From the NCBI GenBank assembly GCA_963803495.1, contig CAWDMP010000002.1:2914001-2978000 (forward strand): a stretch of 64,000 nucleotides of DNA, written 5' to 3'. Shown here in pieces: positions 38,302-48,152 of the stretch. The notes beneath the pieces are model-generated. The model made no database searches. It worked only from the letters and a program-made list of their open reading frames with translations, and was not told where the DNA came from. The position numbers and the translations under genes were made by a program. Position 1 is the first letter of the stretch. Each line of letters starts with the position of its first letter. The DNA comes from Persicitalea sp963803495 (GTDB taxonomy: Bacteria; Bacteroidota; Bacteroidia; Cytophagales; Spirosomataceae).

Positions 38302-38382
38302 GGGTTGACGGGGGAAGGGTGGACGGGAGAAAGGCTTATGCTAAGCCTCTAAACAAATAAACACATCAACAAATAAACAACA
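38302..38382. repeat. Composite spacer between sigma and anti-sigma genes
   Basis: The G-rich 21-mer at 38307-38327 is identical to 33392-33412. It is followed by an A-rich repeat (AAACAAATAAACACATC, then AACAAATAAACAAC) directly before ATG 38383. Confidence 0.7.
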
Positions 38383-38988
38383 ATGTACCATTCATCAGAT
38401 AAAAAAGACCGCTTGGAGCGCTTTGTGCGCGACAACCGCGAGGACTTCGACCGGCTCGAACCGGACGAAGAACTTTGGGAACGCATCAGCGGTCAACTGA
38501 GTGGGGAAATAGAGGAGGAGCCGGTACCGGCTATCGCTTCGGTACCTATCAAACGCGGGCGCACCTGGTCGTTTTTCGACTGGCGCATCGCGGCGAGTGT
38601 GGTACTGCTGCTGGGGATTGGGTTCTTGCTATATCTAAACAATGAGTACGGGGTCACCCGCGACCCCCAAGTGGCGCTGAACGCGCCGGCCTACGCCCGC
38701 GAATTCACGGAATACAGCCAGGCCATCGACGCCAAGCGCAACGAACTCATTCGACTCACGTCCCACAACCCCGACCTGTACCGCGAATTCGCGACCGACC
38801 TCGACCGGCTGGAAAAAAACTATGGCCGCTTGCGCTCCGAACTACCGCAGACCCCCAACCAGGAAGCCCTTGTGCAGGCCATGATCCAGAATCTGCAACT
38901 ACAAATCGACCTGCTGAACCAGCAACTCACGGTGCTGCAACGCATCAAAAAATCCGATCGAAATCATGAAAAAAATACTGTCATATAG
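38383..38988 (+). CDS. Probable membrane anti-sigma factor
   Basis: The 201-residue product has a charged cytoplasmic N-terminus (MYHSSDKKDRLERFVRDNRE, FDRLEPDEELWERI), one membrane segment near residue 70 (WRIAASVVLLLGIGFLLYL), and a periplasmic helical part rich in Gln and Leu (LQLQIDLLNQQLTVLQRI). It directly follows the sigma gene and overlaps the next gene by 23 bases. Size, topology and position fit an anti-sigma regulator of the ECF sigma factor. No zinc-finger motif is present. Confidence 0.8.
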   Translation: MYHSSDKKDRLERFVRDNREDFDRLEPDEELWERISGQLSGEIEEEPVPAIASVPIKRGRTWSFFDWRIAASVVLLLGIGFLLYLNNEYGVTRDPQVALNAPAYAREFTEYSQAIDAKRNELIRLTSHNPDLYREFATDLDRLEKNYGRLRSELPQTPNQEALVQAMIQNLQLQIDLLNQQLTVLQRIKKSDRNHEKNTVI

Positions 38989-40016
38989 CCTCACACTTCT
39001 ACTTCTCCACGTACTCACCACGGCACAGGCCACCGATCAGGACGCCATCGAAAAGCGAAAGTCCTGGGTGAAGGTGTACACCGTGCAGCGCGGCGAGATG
39101 CTGTCGGTCGACAACCAGTACGGGCAGGTGAAGGTGAACCTCTGGGACCGCAACGAAATCAGGATCGACATCCGCGTCACGGCCAGTGCTACCACCGAAC
39201 GCCGCGCCACGGACTACCTCGACGCGGTTTCGATCACCGAAAAACGCGCGGGAAGTGTCATCAGCCTGCGAACCGACATCGACCGTGATCAGTTCGGCTC
39301 CAACACCTGGAATAGTCTGGCGCAGCCAACCCCGGCAAAAGAACTCGATCCAAATCGACTACGTGGTGAGCATGCCCAAAAACACGCCGCTGATCGTCAA
39401 GAACAAATTTGGTGATACCGATATTCCGCAGTTTCAAGCGCCGCTCAACGTGTTGTTGCGCAACGGAAATTTCTCGGCCGAAGCCCTGAAAAACGCCAAG
39501 AACGCCATCGAAGTACTGTACGGTACCGCCAAGATCGGCAGCATGGGCGGCGGGAAAATGCAAGTCCGCTACTCCGACCTCGACCTCCGGCAAGTGGACC
39601 GGCTCATCCTGAATTACAAATTCGGCAAGCTGAATATCGGGGCGGTAGACCATCTCAACGCCGACATCGAGTACTCGGGCGATGCCACCATCGGCAGCAT
39701 CGGCGAAACGTGCCGCGTCAATCTCAACTATTCCAACGACTTCCACATCTCGCGGCTTCCGGCTTCGGCCAACAACGTCGACATCAAGGCATCGTACTCG
39801 TCGATGGTACTGCCCGCCGAATCCAGCCGGTTCGACGTACAGGTGACCAACGGTACCTTCCGCCTGCCTGTCAACGCCCGGGTGATCTTTACCAATCAAC
39901 CCCAAAAAACCGACGCCTTCCGCACCACCCGCCAGTACTCCGGCCACGTCGGTACAGGCACCGGCACCAATATCAAGGTAATCTCGGTCTACGGCGATGT
40001 GCGGTTGAAAGAGTAA
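38966..40016 (+). pseudogene. DUF4097-like secreted adhesin protein with one frameshift
   Basis: ATG 38966 gives a signal peptide (MKKILSYSLTLLLLHVLTTAQA) and a beta-rich N-terminal part (VKVYTVQRGEMLSVDNQYGQ). The frame breaks near 39340, where AAAAG looks like AAAG plus one A. The other frame continues SIQIDYVVSMPKNTPLIVKN to 40016 with typical repeated short beta segments (GKLNIGAVDHLNADIEYSGDATIG). The joined product is about 350 residues. Such proteins are usual targets or partners of ECF sigma operons. One extra A is the minimal explanation. Confidence 0.75.
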
Positions 40017-40078
40017 AGGGGGGGTGAAGGGTGGAACGGTAGAAGGTTAACGGGCTTTTGAATTGAATTTTTGGATAT

Positions 40079-40115
40079 ACAGCGGAGCGTCTCATCGGAC
40101 GCTCCGCTGTCTTTT
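40079..40115 (+). terminator. Strong terminator after the sigma operon
   Basis: Arms ACAGCGGAGCGTC (40079-40091) and GACGCTCCGCTGT (40098-40110) pair perfectly around a 6-base loop and are followed by CTTTT. Confidence 0.88.
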
Positions 40116-40184
40116 GGGCTTTGCGTATCTTTGAATTTGGTAGATTGGATGGATATTCGGGAACAGGTTATTGTATTCCGAAAC

Positions 40185-40224
40185 TACTTATTTTCAACTT
40201 TCAACTTTCAACTTTCAACTAAAA
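40185..40224. repeat. Tandem TTCAACT word repeat upstream of prmA
   Basis: Four successive near-exact copies of TTCAACT end directly at the TTG start of prmA. When translated they give an artefactual FQLSTFNFQLS peptide. Confidence 0.8.
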
Positions 40225-41055
40225 TTGAATCACCTCGAACTTACCCTGACCCTTTCGCCGGACTATACCGAAATCCTGATCGCCGAACTGGCCGAACTGG
40301 GCTACGAGTCCTTTGTGGAAACCGACGAAGGGTTGAACGCCTACATTCCGGCCGACGATTTTTCGGAGGACGAACTGAACGAAGTACTAGCCAAATATCA
40401 GTCAGCCACGACAATAGGCCATTCCTGGCAGACGTTAGAAAAGAAGAACTGGAATGCCGAATGGGAGCGCAACTATACGCCCATCGAAGTCGGGCGGGCC
40501 GTGCGGGTGCGGGCGCTGTTTCACGAGCCCGATCCCGCCTTCACCCACGACTTGCTCATCACGCCCAAAATGTCGTTCGGCACGGGCCACCATGAAACTA
40601 CCTGGCTCGTGATGAACGAGCAGCTCGGCCTGCCCCACGCGGGTCGTGACGTACTGGATGTAGGCTGTGGGACGGGCATCCTGGCGATTTTGGCCCGCAA
40701 GCTGGGCGCAGCGGCGCTGCTGGCCTTCGACATCGACGCGTGGGCGGTGGAAAATACCGCCGAAAATTTTTCGTTGAATGAAGTCACCGACGCGGCAGAA
40801 GTATTTCAGGGTACCATCGTCGATGTACCGGAGAACCGGAAGTTCGGCGGAATTTTGGCCAACATCAACCGCAACATTTTGCTGAACGAAATACCGCGTT
40901 ACGTAAGCCACCTACTGCCCGGCGGCTGGCTGGTCGTGAGCGGCTTTTATGACACCGATGCCGCCGACATCATCCGCTGCGCCGAAGCCGAAGGACTGAC
41001 TTTTAAAAACAAAAACACCCGCAACCAGTGGGCCACGGTGGTGTTTGAAAAATGA
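40225..41055 (+). CDS. prmA: Ribosomal protein L11 methyltransferase
   Basis: The 276-residue product has an N-terminal substrate domain (LELTLTLSPDYTEILIAELAELGYESF) and a C-terminal class I methyltransferase domain with VLDVGCGTGILAILARKLGA and ILANINRNILL. It methylates ribosomal protein L11 in the cytoplasm. I chose TTG 40225, immediately after the TTCAACT repeat, because it yields the family length; an earlier TTG would translate the repeat. Intact. Confidence 0.92.
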   Translation: MNHLELTLTLSPDYTEILIAELAELGYESFVETDEGLNAYIPADDFSEDELNEVLAKYQSATTIGHSWQTLEKKNWNAEWERNYTPIEVGRAVRVRALFHEPDPAFTHDLLITPKMSFGTGHHETTWLVMNEQLGLPHAGRDVLDVGCGTGILAILARKLGAAALLAFDIDAWAVENTAENFSLNEVTDAAEVFQGTIVDVPENRKFGGILANINRNILLNEIPRYVSHLLPGGWLVVSGFYDTDAADIIRCAEAEGLTFKNKNTRNQWATVVFEK

Positions 41056-41067
41056 AAAGACGCTGGT

Positions 41068-41130
41068 TCGCGCTTGCAGCGCGCAACCTACGGAATGCGC
41101 GTTTGCAACGCGCGATACGCAAACGAAAAC
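41068..41130. repeat. REP-like element between prmA and the large secreted protein gene
   Basis: GCGCGTT-TGC-AACGCGC (41097-41113) forms a 7-bp stem, preceded by a smaller GCGC-TTGCA-GCGC palindrome. A related element is at 870-917. Both are followed by a CGCAAACGA word. Confidence 0.65.
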
Positions 41131-41132
41131 CA

Positions 41133-44100
41133 ATGAAATCGAATCAAAACAGCGCGGTCTTGAAGCTACTAGTTCTGTTGCTCATGACGATCCTGAGCAG
41201 CAGCAGCCTGCTCTACGCGCAAGCTACCAAACTCCCCGAAACTCCTGGTGAATTTATCACCGAGGCAACCCGGCGCATGGTGGCGACCCGCAACCCGCTC
41301 TACGCCAAAGCCGCGCAGGAGTTGGACTCGATTTGGACGAGCGCCCCGAGCGCAGCACAACAAACGCAATTCGTGCAAATTGTGCGGCGCCTGGAAGACA
41401 AAGGCCAGAAGGCCGGGCCGATCTTTTATCTTCTTATGCGCAACTTCCGCAGCGCGCTCACGCAGTCGGGTACCGATCTCGACGGGTACCTGGCTGCTAC
41501 CAGCCGCGCCAGCGAACTCTACGACGCCAAGGCTTTTCAGAAAGTACAGGAAAATATTCAATTGCTGTTTGAAAAAAGACAGCTCTACGCTTCCAACTAC
41601 AACAAGCTGTACCTGGTCGGGGGTAGCTATACCTTCAAATTTGACGATTCGCAACCCGACCGCGATGCCCCCGGCGCCACGCCGCTCGCTGCCAACGACG
41701 GCTGGGACACGCCCGCCGACACGGTGGCCCTGGTAACCGTTGCCGCCGAGCCTTTGCCCACGCTTTCGGGTGCGATGATCGAAATCAGGGACGTCTCCTT
41801 CGCGATGGTTTCCGCCAACGATTCGGCCGTTTTTGGGCCAAGTACCGGCCATGTGTCGTTGCGGGAAGGCACTTTTCTGGGTAAAGGCGGCAAATTCAGT
41901 TGGGAAATGGTGGGTGCGGCTGACATCTACGCCGAATTTGCGGAGTACAGCTTCAACGTTGTTAATCCCCGAATCACGGTCGAAAGCGCGACGCTGCACG
42001 ATGAGAGTCGGCTTAAAAAACCCGTGCGGGGCGTATTTGAGTACCGCGCCACCCGTCGTCCGGCCGGCAAGCCGGCTACCTATCCGCGCTTTGTGTCGCG
42101 TGGCGACGATGCCGTGCTGCGCAATTCGCGCAAGAGCATCACGTACCGGGGCGGTTTCAGTCTGGCCGGGACAAATGTTTTTAGTACTTCGCTGACGGGC
42201 AAACCTGCCCAGCTTTACGTAGCCTACCAAGACAAACCGGCTTTCCGGGCGTCCAGCAAGCGATTCATCCTCAACGATTCTGTCGTAACGGCTAGGGTGG
42301 CTGAGTTTTCGCTATCCCTCGGCCGCGACTCGCTCTACCATCCGGGGGTGCGCTTTCGCTACTCCGACGATGCTGGCGCCCTGCGCGTCGAGCGGGCCGA
42401 CGGTACGCCCTTCGCCAGCTTGCCCTACGCCGACAGCTACCACAAAATGAATATTTGGGCGGAAGGCTTGCGCTGGGATTTTCCGAAAGAAAAGGTGGAA
42501 CTGTACAAGATCGTGGGCAAGAGTGAGATACCCGTCCGCCTGGAATCGTTCGACTACTACCGCAAGCAGCGCTTCCAGGGGATCGCCGAGGAAGTGGGCT
42601 TCCAGCCGATCATTATGGCGGCCAATTACATGCAGACCAGGAAGGTGTCGTCTTTCTCGCCCTATGACCTGGCCAACCAATACAAGCAGAAAGCTAATAT
42701 CATGCGCAATGCCTTGGAAAGGCTGACGCTCGACGGCTACTTCGATAGTAACCCCGAGGCCGACCTGTATCGCCTCAGCCGCAAAGGAATGATGTACTTG
42801 ATGGCGAGTTTGGACAAAGGCGATTACGATAATTTTCAGATCATCTCTCAGTTTCAGGCCAACAGCGAAGTGGCCAATGCCACCATTTCGATGAAGGATA
42901 CGCTGCTGACCGTTTTGGGCGTCGAGCAGTTTGTGGTGAGCGATTCGCTGAAGATCGTCGCCATACCCGACGATAAGCAGGTAGTCATTGGCAAAGGGCG
43001 CAACTTTACGCTCAATGGCAAGCTGCAGGCCTCCAATTACAAGTTTGCCGGTAGCGGACTCACGTTCAACTATGACAAGTTTTTTGTCAACCTCGATAAA
43101 GCCGATTCCATCACCTACACCCCGCGCGACAAGTACGCCAAAGGCATGAGCAGCGAGGTGGGAGGCTCCATGAAGTACGAGAAAGGCGGTACATTTTACC
43201 TGAGCGACCCCAAAAACAAGTCGGGTATTCAGAAAGGCGGCAAATCGCCCCGCATGGTCGTGCCTACCGGCATGACGGTGTACTTCGATCAGCCCGAGCG
43301 AAAAAACATGGTCTACGACAGTGCCGTTTTTTTCAAGGTACCCAAGCTGGACTACGACGGCCTCGATCAGCGTGATGTGGTATTCCTCGGTACTTTCAAT
43401 TCCGACGGTATGCTGCCACCCATCCAGACGATCCTGAAAAGTATGGACGACAATTCGCTGGGCTTTGAGTACAAGTCGTCCACGCCGCTAAAACTCTACA
43501 ACAGCAAGAGCACCTTTAAAACTACGAAACCGCTTACCATGGACAACAGTGGCCTGCGGGGCGCGGGCGTGATCTCGCACCTGTCGGCTACTATTCCGGC
43601 GGAGGAAATGTTGTTCACCGCTGATTCACTATTGGCGTCGGGCAGCGAAGCGTCGCTCAAGGAAGCCACCGTTGGCGAAGCTTATTTTCCCAAAGTGGAC
43701 CTTAAAAATTATTCGCTGCGCTGGTTTCCCAAATCCGACAGCATGTTCGTCGTGACCCAAGGCAATTCGTTCGACTTTTACGCCGGCACTACGCACCTCG
43801 AAGGGGGGCTGCTGCTCCGCTCGGCCGGACTGTTCGGGCAGGGAATATTGAAACGGAAAGACGCCGAGTTGGCTTCGCAAGACATCAAATTTAACAAGGC
43901 GGGATTCATTGCCAGAAAGGCCAAGCTCAGCATCGGCGCTGATAAAGAAAAACCGACTCGACCCATTCTGGTGGGCAACAACGTGGATGTCAATTTCAAC
44001 ATTGCTAAAAATTACGCCGACCTTACGACGGAATCGGCGGGCTTCGGTACCGACTCCTCGACGATGGAGTTTCCCTACGCGGCCTACCGAACTTCGATCA

Positions 44101-45842
44101 ATAAAGCCCGCTGGAACATCGCCGACAAAACCATTGCCATGAAGGGCGACGTGACCAACTCGACTTTCACCGCCACCGCGTCCGAGCAGCAGGGGCTGGC
44201 GTTCAACGGCTCGGCTGCCTTGTACGAAATCGACAAGATGACGCTCAACATCAGCGGAGTACCTTTCGTACGTACGGCAGACGTCAAGATCGTGCCTGAT
44301 AAAGGGATGGTGAGCGTGAAGCGCAACGGTCAGATGGCTGAGTTCAAAAACGCCCGCATCGAGATCGACACGCTCAACAGTTCGCACCGCATGAAAGACG
44401 CCACGATTCGCATCGGGTCGCGCAACCAGTTCGAAGGCTCGGCTACCTACCAGTATGTGACCTCGCGCAAGGATACTTTCAATATCAAGATGGAAAACTT
44501 CGAGCTACGGGAAGCGTCCACGCCCCCCGTCGGCGGGCGCCGGGGTCGCAAAGAGGCACCTGTCGTAGCGCCGGGTACTTTTTATACTACCGCGCAGGCC
44601 AACGTCACGGACGGTGAGCAGTTCATGCTCGCGCCCATGATTCAGTACAAAGGCAGCGCTTATCTGGTAGCCTATGAGCCCGCCCTGCGGCTTGAAGGCC
44701 AGGTGCGGCCGATGCTCAAGCCCCGGCCCGACCTGGCAAGTTCCTGGATCGCGCTCGCGGAGAGCGCCACGGATTCGACGGGTGCCATCAGCATCAAGGT
44801 CGACGAAAAGCTCAAAAATGAGATCGAGCAACCGCTCTTCGCCGGACTACACTACCGCTCGGGCGGCGGCATATATATGAGCTTTGTGTCGCCCAAGTTT
44901 ACCGAGCGCGACCAGGACATCTACACCGCGCGAGGCGAGCTAGCCTACGATGACGAAAGCGAAGCCTTCCGCATCGTGCCCCCACCGGGTGCCGATGGCC
45001 TGATCAACGAAGCCAACACCTTTGTTTTCGACGATAAGAAAGGCCTGGCCTCGTTCGTCGGGCCGCTCAAAATCACCGCGACCGACTTGATCAAAGCCTC
45101 CGGCTTGGTCAACGTGCAGGTCGACAGCGCCCGGTACGAAATGAACACGCTGCTGCTGCTCAATCTGCCCGCCCTGGTACCCCTCGCGCCCGACATGGCG
45201 ACGAAGATCGTGCAGACCAACCTCGATGAGCAAAACAGCGACCCCGCCGAGGACGACCCCGACCGCCTCAACACAAAGCTGGCCGCCCTGCTGGGTCAAA
45301 AGGTAGCCGATGAGTACGTGGCCAAAACGGCGGCGGGCTATAAGCCGCTGTACGAAGCCTCCCTGGCGCTGGACGTGCCGCTGGTACTTTCCAACGTGGC
45401 CCTGCGCTGGTCCGATGTGCACGGCGCGTATTTCTCGACGGGACGAATTGGTATCTCTAACTTCGGCCGCGCCGACATCAATGCCCAGGTGGAAGGCCAA
45501 ATGGAACTGCGCCGTACCGACCGGGGCGACGAGTTCAGCCTGTACATAGAGCTGTCGCCCGATGTGTGGTACTTCATGGATTACGCCCAGGGGCAACTTG
45601 GCGTGGTGTCGTCGGATATCAATTTCAATGATCAGATCCTGTCCAAAGCGCGTAGAGTGAAAGGCAAAGACATGGCGCTCATTCCCCTCGGATTTGAGGA
45701 AAAAGCGATGTTTCTTGACCGGTTCTCCGACTTTTACGCCCCGGCTCTCAAAAAGGCGCGGCTCGCCCGAGCGGCCGCGGTCAAAAAGGAAATCAAGAAA
45801 AAAGCCGAAAAGAAAAAGGCCGAAGCCACCGAAGGTTTCTGA
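41133..45842 (+). CDS. 1569-residue secreted protein of unknown function
   Basis: ATG 41133 opens a very long intact frame with a signal peptide (LKLLVLLLMTILSSSSLLYAQ). The mature protein is beta-rich throughout, with recurring patterns such as GKGGKFSWEMVG, DVVFLGTFNSDG, FEGSATYQY and YDDESEAFRIVPP. It has no transmembrane segment after the signal and ends with a lysine-rich tail (KKEIKKKAEKKKAEATE). It looks like a periplasmic or outer-membrane scaffold conserved in Bacteroidota, but I cannot name a family. A Lys-rich tail could contact lipid or DNA; this is speculation. Confidence 0.8.
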   Translation: MKSNQNSAVLKLLVLLLMTILSSSSLLYAQATKLPETPGEFITEATRRMVATRNPLYAKAAQELDSIWTSAPSAAQQTQFVQIVRRLEDKGQKAGPIFYLLMRNFRSALTQSGTDLDGYLAATSRASELYDAKAFQKVQENIQLLFEKRQLYASNYNKLYLVGGSYTFKFDDSQPDRDAPGATPLAANDGWDTPADTVALVTVAAEPLPTLSGAMIEIRDVSFAMVSANDSAVFGPSTGHVSLREGTFLGKGGKFSWEMVGAADIYAEFAEYSFNVVNPRITVESATLHDESRLKKPVRGVFEYRATRRPAGKPATYPRFVSRGDDAVLRNSRKSITYRGGFSLAGTNVFSTSLTGKPAQLYVAYQDKPAFRASSKRFILNDSVVTARVAEFSLSLGRDSLYHPGVRFRYSDDAGALRVERADGTPFASLPYADSYHKMNIWAEGLRWDFPKEKVELYKIVGKSEIPVRLESFDYYRKQRFQGIAEEVGFQPIIMAANYMQTRKVSSFSPYDLANQYKQKANIMRNALERLTLDGYFDSNPEADLYRLSRKGMMYLMASLDKGDYDNFQIISQFQANSEVANATISMKDTLLTVLGVEQFVVSDSLKIVAIPDDKQVVIGKGRNFTLNGKLQASNYKFAGSGLTFNYDKFFVNLDKADSITYTPRDKYAKGMSSEVGGSMKYEKGGTFYLSDPKNKSGIQKGGKSPRMVVPTGMTVYFDQPERKNMVYDSAVFFKVPKLDYDGLDQRDVVFLGTFNSDGMLPPIQTILKSMDDNSLGFEYKSSTPLKLYNSKSTFKTTKPLTMDNSGLRGAGVISHLSATIPAEEMLFTADSLLASGSEASLKEATVGEAYFPKVDLKNYSLRWFPKSDSMFVVTQGNSFDFYAGTTHLEGGLLLRSAGLFGQGILKRKDAELASQDIKFNKAGFIARKAKLSIGADKEKPTRPILVGNNVDVNFNIAKNYADLTTESAGFGTDSSTMEFPYAAYRTSINKARWNIADKTIAMKGDVTNSTFTATASEQQGLAFNGSAALYEIDKMTLNISGVPFVRTADVKIVPDKGMVSVKRNGQMAEFKNARIEIDTLNSSHRMKDATIRIGSRNQFEGSATYQYVTSRKDTFNIKMENFELREASTPPVGGRRGRKEAPVVAPGTFYTTAQANVTDGEQFMLAPMIQYKGSAYLVAYEPALRLEGQVRPMLKPRPDLASSWIALAESATDSTGAISIKVDEKLKNEIEQPLFAGLHYRSGGGIYMSFVSPKFTERDQDIYTARGELAYDDESEAFRIVPPPGADGLINEANTFVFDDKKGLASFVGPLKITATDLIKASGLVNVQVDSARYEMNTLLLLNLPALVPLAPDMATKIVQTNLDEQNSDPAEDDPDRLNTKLAALLGQKVADEYVAKTAAGYKPLYEASLALDVPLVLSNVALRWSDVHGAYFSTGRIGISNFGRADINAQVEGQMELRRTDRGDEFSLYIELSPDVWYFMDYAQGQLGVVSSDINFNDQILSKARRVKGKDMALIPLGFEEKAMFLDRFSDFYAPALKKARLARAAAVKKEIKKKAEKKKAEATEGF

Positions 45843-45910
45843 TTATGAGCTGATTGAGCGCGTTATTTTTTTTGCTTCCCAAAATCGTTACATTGAGTGC
45901 AGCAAGTACC

Positions 45911-45941
45911 CTTGGTAAATCAATGCGGTATGGTATTTTTG
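45911..45941 (+). promoter_or_regulatory. Putative Bacteroidota-type promoter of plsY
   Basis: TATTTTTG at 45934-45941 matches TAnnTTTG, and CTTG at 45911-45914 matches the -33 TTTG at three of four bases with a 19-base spacer. The leader to ATG 45988 would be about 40 bases. Confidence 0.5.
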
Positions 45942-45987
45942 TGCGGCTTAATGAAACACAATAATTAAATCTTGAAATAGTACAAGT

Positions 45988-46638
45988 ATGACGGTTGGTT
46001 TGTTTTTGTTGACTTTTGTAGGCGCTTATCTTTTAGGATCTATTCCCACTTCGGTTTGGTACGGCATTGGTTATTTTGGGGTGGATGTACGTCAGCATGG
46101 CAGCGGCAACGCCGGGGCGACCAACACATTTCGGACATTGGGCAAACGGGCGGGTACCGTCGTGATGCTGATCGATATCCTGAAAGGCTGGACGGCCACC
46201 TGCCTGGCGCTGTTGCTCTACTACTTCAACGTCATCGAGTACGATCAACTCCTTACCTATAAAATCGTGTTTGGCCTCGTGGCGATCGTCGGTCATATTT
46301 TTCCAGTTTTCGTTAATTTCAAGGGGGGAAAAGGCGTCGCCACGCTGCTGGGTATGGTGCTGGCGGTGCATAGCGAACTCGCGCTGGTGTGCATCACTAT
46401 TTTTATCTTCACACTCCTGACCTCGCAGTACGTTTCCCTGAGTTCGATACTGGCGACGCTTGCCTTTCCGGTCGTATCGCTGCTGGGGGTATTTGGGCAT
46501 CCTGATACGTTGTTGGTGATTTTCGGTTTCGTAATTTTTGTGATGGTCGTCGTCGCGCACCAGAAAAACATTACCCGTTTGCTGCAAGGCAACGAAAACC
46601 GCGTCAATCTTTTCGGGGGTAAAAAACAGGAAGGTTAG
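45988..46638 (+). CDS. plsY: Glycerol-3-phosphate acyltransferase
   Basis: The 216-residue multi-pass membrane protein uses acyl-phosphate to acylate glycerol-3-phosphate, the first step of phospholipid synthesis. Motifs are GAYLLGSIPTSVWYG, HGSGNAGATNTFRTLGK, and GHIFPVFVNFKGGKGVATLLG. About five to seven hydrophobic helices are visible. It has a plausible promoter upstream and a strong terminator downstream. Intact. Confidence 0.95.
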   Translation: MTVGLFLLTFVGAYLLGSIPTSVWYGIGYFGVDVRQHGSGNAGATNTFRTLGKRAGTVVMLIDILKGWTATCLALLLYYFNVIEYDQLLTYKIVFGLVAIVGHIFPVFVNFKGGKGVATLLGMVLAVHSELALVCITIFIFTLLTSQYVSLSSILATLAFPVVSLLGVFGHPDTLLVIFGFVIFVMVVVAHQKNITRLLQGNENRVNLFGGKKQEG

Positions 46639-46684
46639 GGTAGGTTTAGCCGTGCTCCAACTCGACATGTTTTCATTCATGCAG

Positions 46685-46722
46685 AAAGTCCTCAGAACCA
46701 ATTCGGGTACTGAGGACTTTTA
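46685..46722 (+). terminator. Terminator after plsY
   Basis: Arms AAAGTCCTCAG (46685-46695) and CTGAGGACTTT (46710-46720) pair perfectly and are followed by TACTTT. Confidence 0.8.
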
Positions 46723-46751
46723 CTTTACGTCACCAGGCATTCATCAATCAT

Positions 46752-46772
46752 CATCGCACGGGCGACCCCGTC
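46752..46772. repeat. 21-bp repeat, left copy (inverted at 49225-49245)
   Basis: The 21 bases beginning CATCGCACGGGCGACC are the exact reverse complement of 49225-49245. The copy lies between the plsY terminator and the M20 gene start. It is GC-rich and REP-like. Confidence 0.7.
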
Positions 46773-46786
46773 CTAATTCATCACTC

Positions 46787-48152
46787 ATGACTACCTACCT
46801 CGAAAACCATAAAGAACGCTTCCTGGGCGAATTGCTCGACCTGCTGCGCATTCCATCCGTCAGTGCCGATTCCAAGTTCAGGGACGATACCCACCGCGCT
46901 GCCGAATTTGTGCGCCAAAGCATTGAAAACGCCGGTGCCGATTGGGTGAAAATCTACGAAACGCCCGGCCATCCGATCGTATACGGCGAAAAAATCATCG
47001 ACCCCACCGCGCCGACCGTCCTGATCTACGGTCACTACGATGTGCAGCCCGCCGACCCCTACGAACTTTGGGATTCGCCGCCCTTCGAGCCCGTCATCAA
47101 AAACGAGCGCATCTACGCCCGCGGGGCCTGCGACGACAAGGGACAATTTTATATGCACATCAAGGCGCTCGAAATGATGATCGCCACCGACTCGCTGCCC
47201 TGCAACGTCAAGATTATGATCGAGGGCGAGGAAGAAGTGGGCTCCGACCACCTTGGTGAATTCGTGAAAGAACACCGCGATATGCTGGCCTGCGACACGA
47301 TTCTGATCTCCGATACCAGCATCATCGCCAACGACGTACCTTCCATCGAAGTCGGGCTACGCGGCCTCACCTACCTGGAAGTGGAAGTCGTAGGGGCCAA
47401 CCGTGACCTGCACTCGGGCGTGTACGGTGGAGCAGTCGCGAATCCGATCAACGTGCTATGCGAAATGATCGCGTCGCTGCACGACGAGAACGGCCACATC
47501 ACGATTCCCGGCTTTTACGACAACGTCGAGGAACTGAGCGCCGAAGAGCGCGCCGCAATGAACGAAGCACCTTTCGACCTGGCCGAGTACCAGCAAGACT
47601 TGAAGATTGGCGACGTGGCGGGAGAAGCAGGCTACACGACCATCGAACGTACCTCCATTCGTCCCACGCTTGACGTGAACGGCATCTGGGGCGGCTACAT
47701 CGGCGAAGGCGCCAAGACGGTACTGCCCTCCAAAGCCTACGCCAAAATATCCATGCGGCTGGTCCCCAACCAAACCGACAAGGAAATCGAGGCCAAATTC
47801 ACGAAGCACTTCATGTCCATCGCGCCCGATTCGGTGCAAGGTAAGCGTGAAGCCGCACCACGGCGGCCTGCCCTACGTCAATCCCACCGATTCGATCGAA
47901 TACGAAGCGGCTTCGATGGCGATGGAGGAATCGTTTGGCAAGAAACCCATCCCAACGCGCGGCGGCGGTAGCATCCCGATCGTGGCACTCTTCGAGCAGG
48001 AACTGGGCCGCAAGAGTATTCTGATGGGCTTTGGGCTCGACATCGACGCGCTGCACTCACCCAATGAGAGCTACGGCTTGTTCAATTATTACAAAGGCAT
48101 CGAGACGATTCCGCTGTTTTTTAAACATTATGCGGCTTTGAAGAAGGCTTGA
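46787..48152 (+). pseudogene. M20 family dipeptidase with one frameshift
   Basis: ATG 46787 starts MTTYLENHKERFLGELLDLLRIPSVSADSKF. Metal-site segments follow: LIYGHYDVQPADPY, YARGACDDKGQ and EGEEEVGSDHLGE. The frame breaks near 47838-47846, after SIAPDSVQ. The next frame continues VSVKPHHGGLPYVNPTDSIE and ends at 48152 with RGGGSIPIVALFEQ, MGFGLDIDALHSPNESY. One extra base is the minimal explanation. The joined product is about 455 residues, normal for the family. Confidence 0.82.

Noticed and set aside
40185..40224. CRISPR-like tandem repeat (TTCAACT)n
   Set aside because: The units are 7 bases, with no spacers and no cas genes; it is a simple word repeat.
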